Assembly (NCBI GenBank): GCA_033557835.1
Contig: JAWQRO010000309.1
Span: forward strand, 1-43,441
Direction: 5' to 3'
Source: Helochares maculicollis
Lineage: Eukaryota > Arthropoda > Insecta > Coleoptera > Hydrophilidae
DNA: 43,441 nucleotides
Below the pieces are notes generated by a model. The model was not told where the DNA came from. It was given only the letters and a program-made list of their open reading frames with translations, and did not search any database. This document shows positions 33,138 through 43,441 of the stretch, piece by piece. Numbering within the stretch: position 1 is the first letter of the stretch; each line of letters begins with the position of its first letter. A program made the translations under genes and the position numbers.

Positions 33138-36065
33138 CGTCAAGTTTCATTATTCCTGTGATACATTTCTTTAATGCCGTGATATATGCCGCTTATGGGC
33201 CCCTTTTCGCCTCTCCTGGAGCGAATTTACGGCGCCCGTCAGATAAAAAACTTTTAATTTCCTTCTTCACACAATAAAATGAACATAAATCTGGTATTCA
33301 GAGTTGGCAATTTGAATTTTTCTATTTAGCACAACTCGCGTCCTAGTCTCTTTCTCTTCGCAATGGAGATAAAAGCGGGGGCCTCGACTCGCGTTAACAA
33401 CAATCGCAGACATAGTGTCTCTACGGGAGTTCGTGGGATGACGAGGCAACTAAATCACTAACCTCAAGTGTGCGACACCATAATTTGTCCAGAAGTCAGG
33501 CCTTGTATGATGGATGAAGTTCCAGAGGAGATTTACAACGTTACACACATCGGATTAACGATTACCTCTACAAAAATTTATGATTTATCTTCATTTACAC
33601 TTGCACTTGTCACTCTGGATGGTTCTTTGGCTCGGTTGGTTGGATGGTTATGAGTCTTGAGTATGAAAATAAGAGGCGTGGGAGATGTTTTAGGACGATT
33701 TTGATGACAAAATTTGTCACTCCGGAGTCTATTTTTTGTTGAAATAATTTGTTATCAATTTTTTCAACCCTTATGCGAAAAAACCTGATTTGAAAGAGGC
33801 ATAAAAAATCATGATAGTGGCAATATATAATCGATTATTGATAATTTTGTTTGTAATGACGAAACCATATATACGGTTCGATCTAAACTAAAAGACATAG
33901 TCATCATTTTAAATGAAAAAAGAATTACGTTAGATAATATATCATTATATAAAACACAGCTGCAGTTTCATTACGGCGAGTTTTTAAAAATATATCGAAA
34001 TGGAATACTAGAAAAAAGTTTAACGCTCCGGCGAAGTTTCGTAAGCTCTTAGATGATTTCATAATCCAAGTATTAATTATTATACATTTAGCCTAAACTT
34101 TCCTCATCCTCCATCATCATCCTAGCAAGTCCCCAGTCGTGATTATCCAAGAAACATAATAATAAATAAATAGATTATAAACTAGTTCCGAGCAAATCTC
34201 GATGAAAATTAGGTGTATACGTGATGGCAGCAATAAACAATTTTGTGTTTATTCTTTAATATGTGTGCTATTTATGGGAAAATAATAATTTTAGTGACCG
34301 TTGACCTTAAATCGTGTCGACTAACGCTTCGAGAGTAGGAGGAACAAGTTTCTTTGATTTTTTTCTACCGTCTTCTTCCTCCACCTCTCTCTTTCCCCAC
34401 CCATCCCCTTTTATCATTTTTATTTTATATAATTATACGGTCGTCGTTTTTCATCATCAATCATCTCGATAATTCTGATTTTGTTCGTTGTTCTCGTCTT
34501 TATCCGATTCCCATCGATTTGGTACTGGCATAATTACTTTAATACAACTTACAAACATCAATAATAATGTTTATTTACTCTGGCATCCATCTGTCTTGGG
34601 GTTTTTCCTTTTTGCTGCAACCTCTTCACGGTTTCGAATTCGTTTCGAACGTCCTCAGACTGCCGTAGAGCAAGGTTTTCTCCTTATAAAGACCTAATAA
34701 CACTCATTATTTGTTTTCAGGACAAATTGTTTGTATAATTACAGAGATGCACTTTAGTGATCATTAGATTCGAATCTTGCGAGCTGTTAATGGCAGGTAA
34801 TAATAATCATGGCTTATTATTGTGATTATACGGTATTATACCACTTATTACTAATTTTAAGCCCCGTAATGCGTAATGTATTGATCTTATATAAAATAAC
34901 TTAAATTGTTGCTGCCTTGCAACAATCGTTTTGTCAACGCTATGAGGAAATGTAAATACCTCTGTCTTAATGTCAAACTGGATCCCAGATACGGACCGTT
35001 CTGCAAGTAGTTGAGGTGCAAAAAAAGTTGAAATAAGCACGGAAAATCACTCTTTTCGTTCTTTATTGTAATGTTTGATCACAAAATAGTCCATAGAGAG
35101 ATGGTCATGTTAATCATGAAACGAAAATGTACAAGAAATTGCATACACTAAGTGATATGGCATTTAGATAGAGCGTAATCAAAAATGTCTCAGATATTGT
35201 TATTCAAATAAACTTTTAAATCAACGGAAAATCCTAGACATATAGAGATTAAGCGCGTAAAGATAAGGCTGGTTGTCGTTTTGGGTATGCAAGGAGCAAC
35301 TATTAAACGTTCTACTTGGTATAAAACGCCAAGTCGAGATTTATAAACGCAGAACAAATCTGTCAGTACAATAAATGGAATTCAAGATGTACATCCAACT
35401 GATTCATACACGCCATATACATATCACTACACAATGTGTATTATAACACATTAGAATTGTAGATTCGAGTTGATATGCTTTATCTTTCCCACAAGAAGCT
35501 CGTTGAAAAGAAAAACGTATTACACACCTTAATATACAAGAAGAGACCCAACGGATGACCTTGAAAGACGCAGGAATCCGGTCTGACAAGAATACACAAC
35601 GAGACGAAGACTCCGGGGAAGAGAGCGCGGGTTAAAGAGTGCACCATCCGATTCTACTCCAAAAACACGGTTTAGTTAATCCCTATGCTCCTTATATAAC
35701 AACAAGAAAATAAATATAAAGACGTGATCCAAAAAGTCAATCCAGCCTAATCAGGCCAAAGCCAAGACATCGAAAAGTAAGAAAGTCATCAAAAAGTAAG
35801 AAATCTCCCCGTTTACAATAATATATGAAATTATTGCTCAACTTTTACGTAGAGCCTAGAGAGAAACTTTAACTTCAGAACGAACCAATCAATCCATCTA
35901 AGCCCATAAACATGTATGTTTTCTCCACTTTTATTATTTTTTCCATCTCCTCTCTTCGTAGATCTGGCAAATTTAATAAGTAACTTCACAGGCCGTCTGG
36001 TTTTCTCCACAATAAAAATATCGAATGTGAATCTAATTTAAACTTTCTATAAGTTTAATAAGCAG

Positions 36066-36153
36066 CTCTTGGTCGAGATTTGTCTCTCCAGAAGAGAACA
36101 GGTTTTCTGTTGTTGGCTCTTGTTGAGTTATTAATAAAGCCACAACCAAGAGG
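36066..36153. repeat. Nested inverted repeat, CTCTTGGT ... ACCAAGAG
   Basis: Outer arms CTCTTGGT (36,066-36,073) and ACCAAGAG (36,146-36,153) are perfect. A competing inner pair, GTTGTTGGCT (36,109-36,118) and AGCCACAAC (36,139-36,147), pairs with one bulge and shares bases with the outer arm. The transcript could switch between two stems, but no function is implied. Confidence 0.5.
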
Positions 36154-36733
36154 AGGCCACTTGTTCAAGTGGAATCGTTTTAATGGAATAACCGCGCGAT
36201 CCGGTAACCGGAGCACATAGATAAACAAACATCGGACGACAACAAAATATTAATAAACACATTCATTGTACCCCGAACACAATCAATCACTGCATATAAT
36301 TTCAATCAAATCGTCATTACTTACGCCATTAAAGCAAAAGAAGAGGTAGAGTATAAGTAGAAGAACAGGTACAAGAATGTGCGAGGTCAGAGGTGGTTGT
36401 AGTACAATGTACGGCGGGTCTTCGACCTTCCACTCGGGAATAATAATACAAAAATACGCTCAAACTCATACAATACTACTACAACAAACGCGATACGATA
36501 TTATTCCGCTCCTTGCTGTTGAATAAAGTTGTTTTGATGGGTTTCCCATTTATCGCTAACTTTTTCGGGGGTTGTTTAGATCTAATTTTCGATAATGCTT
36601 GTAATGACATGAGTATTTTCGTTTTTATTAGGGGTTATCACGAGAACAAATACGTTTTGTGTTGATTAATATCGAATGAGCTGTGTAAATTGGGTATCGA
36701 GAGAGGCTTAAATCCACAATGTATTGAAAATCG

Positions 36734-36822
36734 AATCTAAGCTGATTGATTATTATTATTATGTTTCACTAACCAGTAAAGATGTATTATTATTGAAACA
36801 GTTGTAAGCCAAATCTTAGATT
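36734..36822. repeat. Nested inverted repeat, AATCTAAG ... CTTAGATT
   Basis: Perfect 8-bp outer arms (36,734-36,741 and 36,815-36,822) enclose perfect 7-bp inner arms TGTTTCA (36,762-36,768) and TGAAACA (36,794-36,800). The span is similar to an animal pre-miRNA, but the long unpaired stretches between the arms argue against a real precursor. Confidence 0.5.
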
Positions 36823-38478
36823 TTCATTTCATCAACAAGATAAAAAGGTTACAGAAAACTGCCGTCAAAAGGGTCGATGTACGAGTGGTTTTCATTCTAT
36901 TCAATTTTATTTTGATAAATAAGTTCCTGCCCCTTGGGTAACAATCTAGAAAAACTAAAGCCAGAAATACATGGAGTAATACATCATGCCTTGTACCCCA
37001 TTATACGTTTCTCACCCCTATATCGTACTGGGAGCTCAATATGAAGATCACGTCCGCAATTGACGAGGAACCGGATCTGATCAGCATATAAAATCATCAA
37101 TTTCGCGAAAAATACCGCTCCTCCTGACGATAAATAGCCCTTCGAAATAAATTAAAGGTTTTTCTTCGGCTGCGTTTTATTTTTTATTATCTCTTGGTAT
37201 TTCCCATTAGAAAAAATTGATTCCCAAGTGAAATTTTTTTAATTTAGTTTAGGCATTTTCGCGTTGGACACATTTTCTCAAACAATGTTCACCCCCAAAA
37301 CTGTCGGACTAATTATAAATTGTGCGCCGAAATGCACAACTTTTCTATCAATTTAAAAAGCAAAGATATAAGAAATAGTCAATAGCTAGCTAAAAATGTA
37401 CGTAACGTTTCTTACCGTACAATAAGGCAGGAAAACCAGAAAGATTACTAACCTGGAAACAAAAGAAAAATCGAGTTTAGAAATTGTAAGCTAGATGAGT
37501 GGTTTAATAAATGATTATTACACTAAAAAGTTTTTATGTAATTGCAGATCGATATTCTTTAACGAGCTTAATTCGCCGCGACCATTAAAATATCTGATCT
37601 TAATTATTGTTGTACGCCAAATCCTTAGAAAATACAACATATCAATTACAGTAAATCAACTATCGCACACAAGAACTCTCATGCAGAATGCGGATCTACA
37701 ATCAGTTTAAAATTGTTTAAAAAGTTGTAAACACGTTCAAAGTAGGTTAGTGAGAGGCTGTCGCATTACGGCGAGATCCTTAAAAGGATTAATTAAAAAT
37801 TTGTATTTTACATTTAGATTTTCAAGCTAATTATTCTATTTATTCTTCCGGTAGTCGCTAGAAAAATAGATTGGATTAAAAAGGCTGTAATTAGTGAAAT
37901 TTTAGAAAAGTTCACAGCGAGCATTCTAAAGATTTAATTCATTTCAAACGAAAATTATGTAAAAAAACCGCTGGCTGAATTGAGTTCGTTAGATAATTAC
38001 GTAAGGCTTTAATCATTTTTCAAACATTTCATACATTTTGCAGGTACGCTTGAATTCGTTCCAGTGAGCCGATTCGTTTTTCGTTAACGAATTAATGGTA
38101 AATTTTCTATTCAAGGATTATATTCGATGTGAATAACGAATAGGAATGGCCTGTTCTGAGCTGTGATGTGCGCCCATTTTTAGTTGATATCGAATCGCGT
38201 ATTTTACCAAATAATTATAGTAAAGTAACATTCTAGGTGCTAAGTTTACCCATGCGGGCTTTGTAGTAATTATAATCGACTTCTTCGCAATTTAAGAGAG
38301 TTGCAACAATAATAGTAACAATAAATTACGAAAATTAAATTCGCGAACGACAGCAATAATAATGCCAACCCCAATTCTGGAGTTATATAATTATGACCGG
38401 TAATGGAAAACCATTGTTAGATAATCACCAAAATTAATCTTTATTGATGGAGTTTGACTATTGTTCACTTTATCGCAG

Positions 38479-38602
38479 TTGCCATGAAACACGAAGGCGG
38501 CGGGCAGGCAGCAGCGCCGCCTCTTCCCCAATTCGGCAACTATCAACTCTTGCACCCCTATTCAACCGGAAGTAGAGCCGGGTTGTCTCCATTTTCTGGA
38601 CG
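38479..38602 (+). CDS. Candidate small exon, Gly/Ala/Pro-rich peptide (unrecognised)
   Basis: A GC-rich block in AT-rich DNA. TTCACTTTATCGCAG ends at 38,478 and resembles a splice acceptor. An ATG at 38,484 (context TTGCCATGA) opens a 40-codon frame ending in TAG at 38,604-38,606. The peptide begins MKHEGGGQAAAPPLP, continues QFGNYQLLHPYSTGS and ends SPFSGR. GGACG|GTAGGA gives a donor-like GT at 38,603-38,604, so the stop could fall in an intron and the exon would continue elsewhere. The composition resembles low-complexity regions of transcription factors, but I recognise no protein. Against it: the antisense strand is also open for about as long, so GC composition alone may explain the frame. 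No partner exon was found in the window. Confidence 0.3.
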
Positions 38603-41600
38603 GTAGGAAAGACGGAACGGAACGTAGAAACGGCAAGGTTTTATTTATTCATTACACGTAGAACAGATATATTTTCACTTCATATAGTCGATCGCTACAG
38701 ACAATGAATTTTAATAGGGACGTAAACTCTTGTCCCGCTCGAAATCTCCCAAATTGTGGACGCCTTTTATGAGGCTGTTTTACTCAAGATGCCTGATACC
38801 CATCCGCTCCCCAGCTCAGCTGGTAGATTTAGTACAAGTAATATTATAAAAGTGTCGAATGAGTAATATTTTTTTAAGCTAAGTGTTAGAAATAGATATT
38901 CTATACTCAAAATTTGACTTTCATTTGAAATAGGACAGCAAATTATTTCTATGTATGGTTTCTAATCTAATTCTGTTGTCAAAACAATCACGAGATATAA
39001 TTAAATAAATCAAAGTTGTTAAACTAAATTCAAATTAGTTCAGACTGATTCTGCATGAGTCATACCTGCCATTGATTAAAATTCCAATTGGGGTAAAATG
39101 CTGTTTAAAAACGCAATATCTAGCACTCGGAATGGTAGAATTAAAGCGGTAACGTGCAAAAACAACACAATTTCTAATATTCTGAGTGAAATGCAGAAAA
39201 CCGAGAAGTTTCGACACACAACAAAGTAATAGTAAGAATACGTAAGCTAGCAATAAAATACTGCATAATGTGTAGTTAAACTTTATTACACCAGGAATTT
39301 AAACTAGTTAAAAGGAAAATGTGGAACGATAAAAGTATAATGAATTCCTTTCTGGAAAATGCAAAGGCATTTTATTAAATAAAAAGGAAGCCCGATTTAA
39401 AATGTAATCTTCATGTTTCAGTTTAAAGACAACACAATAGACACAATGTAGACGTAATAAAGTACGAAAATAAATAATTCATAAAGCCATTGAAATACAT
39501 TACGGGCAAGTTCTCGAATAATCTTGAAGAAAAGGAACAAGAACGATTCTTATGTATGGTTTCTGGTTCTGGGGCTTGAGAAAAAATATTTATGTATATG
39601 CAACGTCAACCGTAAAAGGTAAAACAACCTTTTGAGGAATTTTACGTTTTCATTTTTTTTTCGTCAGATTATAATCTAAAACCCAACTTGTGTAAAAGAG
39701 TATTAAACTTTTGCTAATTCCAAACTGGCACAATAAACTTTAATAATATATTATTCTCTTATCTCTCTTTTATCTTTTTCATTGTTGGGGATGATAAAAC
39801 AACAATTAAGTAGGGAAATTTTGTATAATTTCACGTGAAATAACGCCCCTCCCCACGACAGTACAATGGCGCAACTCTGAACTCGTGTCATGGAATATAT
39901 TATTATGTTGTTTCTTGTATCCTGTTTCTCTGTGATAAAATTTGTTCCATTTTAAAAATCAACTCCATTATGTAGTTACTATCTTGAAAGTGTACTTGTG
40001 CTGCAAACGGTTGTGGCACAGCTTCCATTAATCAGCACTGATTCATTTACATGTAAGCCGTACATAAAAATGGCCAGCTTAATTCAGCGCAACATTTCTG
40101 CAAATAGCTAAAACTAAGCAGAGATTATATTAGAGTTTGTGGGAGTGTTGTACGCGTAATTTCGATAGTGATTTATACTCTAATGAGATAATAACTAGAT
40201 TGTAGTGGTTTCAATTTAGATCATTCATATACGCAATTTAGCAAATTCCCGAAAATATACTCAATTCGTCATTTTTGAAAGTGAACATAAATGAACAGTA
40301 GAAATCTGCTAGAAGCGACTATGAATTATTAAAGTGCGAAAAACGATCATTCTGTACAATGTTGCTATTGTTTGCTCCACATTACGCTCTTTTATAGCGA
40401 TTGTATTTTGCAAATTTTCATCGAGAGATAAATTTAGGCATGCGGTCACATGAACTAAAAGCTTCGTCACAACATTTATTTAAAGTTTTTGAAACAATTG
40501 GAACCACCTTGAAATAGTTTATATTTTTACAATGCTACAATTACTGTAAATTTGTTTTAATGTCATTCTAATTTGCAAAATGAAAAGTTAATTGTAACGA
40601 ATTGCCTTTTTATAAGGCCTAATTAAACAAATTAATAGTAATACGAACGAAATTCGCGATATATGTGTACAAGCTAGCCGAGTAAGTAAACAAGGATCAG
40701 GAGGCAAGAAGCAGGCAGGCAACAAACAGCGCATGTTGTTGCGTTGTTGTGGAGTTTTATTATTCGATTTGGCCTTGGTAGGGTATTGCAAAGAAGGATA
40801 AGGCGTGATTTTTCTTTAATCTCGAAAGCGGAGTGTAATGAAACAACAGGGAATCAGCAACAAAAGTTAATTAATAATTCAACATTGGAGGCTGTAAGCG
40901 AAAGTCATTAAAGAATAATTAAAAATCTTTTGTTGGCGGAAAAGGTTCATTTCTCCTGTTGACTTATCTTATTAACATCTTATAATAAAAGTTCCAAAGA
41001 GGGGCGATAAAAATGTTTCTTAATCAATTTGATGGGTGTAATTGAAATTTCTGACAGGTTTTATGCGTTGCCTTCAATAAAACTCAAGTGCCACAAAAGA
41101 AGTGATTTACATCAAAAATTTATTAAATAAATAACTTGGTGAAAAAGAGAGAACTTTCCTTCTTGGTTCTGTGTCAGGTTTTATTGGCGTCGTAAAATTT
41201 TAATTAAATTAATAATAAAAGTGTAATGGAGAACGAATTTCATTTGGTAAGTGGTTGAATTTTTATTTGGGGAAGTTCGAGTTCGGGACTTAAGATGTTG
41301 GGTTTCAACTTCGATATTAGGCATGTTGTCACTCTGTTTCGCAAACCCAAGAGGCTATTGAAAGCAATGGTTTGTTCCATGCTATTTTTATAAGAAAAAA
41401 TAAATTTTACACGGGTAGAGAGTACAACATATGTCTTATTTGTATATTTTTAATTCCGCAGGAATTCAATTAGTGCCGAAGTTTACATCCTTGAATTTTT
41501 AGTGCTTTAATGCGATTTCATCTTTGAATGACGAGTTTTAATCAGTAAATGGAGCATAGGTCTTGAAAAATAAATGTGTCTATTGTAGCAGCTGAAACTT

Positions 41601-42604
41601 GCTCGATTTCTATTGATATTTTCAGTGGGTACATGCGCAATTCGTAATATTCTTGTTATTCCTGCTTTTATTTTGAATATTAGAATCCACGATGCAGAGC
41701 TGGATTCAGTGACATTGCAAGCGCGGAACTATTAATTTTTTACATTTAAACTATTTGAATCAGTATTTTTAGAACAACTAACTGCCTTAATTAACTTATA
41801 TTTTCCAAAGTGTTCATTGTCTGCTCAATAGTAATCCTGACTGATTATATAAAATTACAGCCGATTCAATTTTTGTTATGTAATATGTTTAAAGTTAGAC
41901 TTTGTCATAGATTAATTAGTATGATTATGTACCCAATGGCTATAAATGTATGCCTATACAATGTAATACGTAATTACATAATTTATCTAAAGAACTTGAG
42001 CGTGGCACCAAAACATTTCGCACGCTTTTGGCTTCTTTTTAAACAACCGAATCTTTAGTTTTGTAAGTTTTGCAAGTTTTTCCGTCTACTCGGCAACGTG
42101 ACTTGCAAGGAAAACATTTTTATGTCTTGGTAAAAAGCATGCCAGGGACTAAAGTTTTCAGAAAGTATTTGGCTTTGTTATTTACATGAGAAAATGTTCT
42201 GGGAGAGTTTAAACAGCTCTTGTTGTTGATGTAAAAATATATGCAAAATACTCTCATTTACAAACACATGGATTAAAGGTATTAAATAATAAATATTACC
42301 GATTTTATATGTTTATCTAGGACTAGAAAAGAAGGTAGTATCTGCCGTGGGTAGATTGCTTTCCAGCTGCAAGAGCAACTCCATACAATAATATTTAAGA
42401 TTATTCATGATAAATATTTGTTAACCGATTATTAAAGAAATATACAATTGTAGCCTGCTATTGTTTTATAAAAAGCCAGTTTTCTAGTTTAAAATTCAAT
42501 AATTATAAGCGATAGTAGCTCCTACTTATTTTGTTAATTCTTAATTGACTAAAATTATATCTTTAACGTATGCCAGTTATGAGTGTTCCTTATATGAACG
42601 AGCT

Positions 42605-42630
42605 GTGAAATAATTACATAATTATTTCAC
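42605..42630. promoter_or_regulatory. 26-bp palindrome GTGAAATAATTA-CA-TAATTATTTCAC
   Basis: Two perfect 12-bp arms around CA. Each arm carries a TAATTA core, the classical homeodomain site, so two or more homeodomain proteins could bind symmetrically. AGCT also occurs a few bases outside each arm. The length of perfect symmetry is unlikely to be random; function is inferred only. Confidence 0.5.
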
Positions 42631-43428
42631 CCGAGAGCTAATTTTTTTAATGTCGATACGAACGTCGACCTCTAGACTTTTGCGCACCTGTACTCTTGAG
42701 CCAATTAGAATATGCATTTGCAAAGATATTTTTTGTTTCTCACAATTCATAAAGTGCATTTATAATAATTCTGCAAGTACTCAATTTATATAGTCTAGAA
42801 ATTCTAAACAAAATACCTGCTTTTCTGGGTCTTTGCTGAGCATGATTGCTAGATAATTATAATCAAAACTCCTTTCAGTCATTATTCAATCATCAAAAGA
42901 ACACATACAACTCAAAGAACTGACTCGTAATCATATTACGTTTATTGAATTTGTCGGGTATTTATAGAAGTGAGAATAGGAAAAAGTTTCCACCATTTTT
43001 GGATGTCGCTTGAAAATTAAATAAGCTATTTCGATACTAAGTATACTTACTTCTATAATTGAACATATCAACGCTTTTCTCCATTAATCAGAGAGTTTTT
43101 ACATTTACTTTTACCACTGCACAGGCTAGTGTATGCTAGTTCGATGTTATAGCAAGAACTCAAATATATAAAAGGTTGTTTAAGCTATTGGCGATCCTTT
43201 AAGGAGTAAACACTCTTAAAGGACACGGTTAGTAGACTCATAACTACAAATCATCGTGTTTCACTGATGAACAGTCTATAGAGCAAAGTATTTTCATTCT
43301 AAAGCCCTAATTTTCTTTGATATGGAGACGTTAAGTGGAGACACATTTTTGCATCTTTAAGTTGCATTTTTTTTCTGGAGATGCATTGTAAGATAGTTTT
43401 GTCCGCAGTACAACTTCTTGTGGGTAAA

Positions 43429-43441
43429 ATATATATATATA
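43429..43441. repeat. (AT)n microsatellite cut by the window edge
   Basis: At least six AT units run to the last base shown, so its full length is unknown. Confidence 0.85.

Larger units (their letters stand above)
33138..38470. other. Noncoding interval, no gene recognised
   Basis: A GC patch (33,170-33,240), a polypyrimidine tract (34,365-34,410), a direct repeat AAAAGTAAGAAA with 19-bp period (35,773-35,803), and a perfect inverted repeat ACTTGG-N9-CCAAGT (35,314-35,334) are visible. Frames of 60-77 codons have no motifs. The 35,250-36,500 stretch is less AT-rich and carries several short open pieces; it might be an old LTR or other element, but no block is recognisable. Confidence 0.45.
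38603..43441. other. AT-rich noncoding DNA to the right edge
   Basis: No gene is seen. A 14-bp direct repeat, TATGTATGGTTTCT, occurs at 38,950-38,963 and 39,551-39,564. Frames of 67-82 codons at 39,035, 40,588 and 41,810 show no motifs. Confidence 0.5.

Noticed and set aside
34760..34785. tRNA-like T-loop string GATTCGAATC
   Set aside because: No acceptor, D or anticodon stems can be formed upstream; the string is a chance palindrome.
35250..36500. A possible LTR element or gag-like region
   Set aside because: Composition differs slightly and charged peptides occur, but no conserved block, LTR pair or primer-binding site could be found.
36734..36822. Calling a microRNA gene
   Set aside because: Arms are short and discontinuous; without small-RNA evidence it stays an inverted repeat.

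Overview
The window looks like nuclear DNA of an animal, most likely an arthropod and probably an insect. It is strongly AT-rich, has no densely packed open frames, and has no bacterial gene layout. Its only clearly recognisable coding matter is three decayed transposable elements of families common in arthropods: a mariner transposase relic (about 9,940-10,440, + strand), a Penelope-like reverse transcriptase relic (about 20,000-20,700, - strand) and a Jockey-clade non-LTR reverse transcriptase relic (about 27,165-28,910, + strand). The host species cannot be named from the sequence.

I see no intact protein gene, tRNA, rRNA or CRISPR array. The longest open frame is 135 codons and looks like chance. 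The simplest reading is a gene desert: a long intron or an intergenic regulatory domain. Short GC-richer islands stand out from the AT-rich background at about 9,160-9,400, 14,920-15,110, 21,160-21,300, 22,190-22,400, 26,570-26,840, 33,000-33,240 and 38,480-38,640. Three hold short open stretches that could be small exons or exon relics. The best is at 38,479-38,602, which has an acceptor-like and a donor-like edge and encodes a Gly/Ala/Pro-rich peptide.

Layout. 1-8,590: AT-rich with little structure. 8,600-8,890: degenerate 14-bp minisatellite. 9,160-9,400: G-rich strand with a G-quadruplex motif. 9,940-10,440: mariner relic. 10,450-20,000: AT-rich, with a (CAG)6 microsatellite, local duplications, two further G-rich tracts and a possible coding relic near 15.0 kb. 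20,000-20,700: Penelope-like relic. 20,800-27,150: mixed AT-rich DNA and GC islands with several perfect palindromes and a hairpin. 27,165-28,910: Jockey relic. 28,910-43,441: AT-rich DNA with two candidate exon-like segments, nested inverted repeats, a 26-bp homeodomain-type palindrome at 42,605 and an (AT)n run at the right edge.

The transposon relics carry many stops and frameshifts and have lost catalytic residues or domains, so all are inactive. What may matter functionally are the palindromic sites (GC-rich at 22,302, MYB-like at 23,045, POU-like at 26,231, TAAT-rich at 42,605), which look like candidate cis-regulatory sites. Comparison with related genomes would decide that. No undescribed system could be demonstrated.
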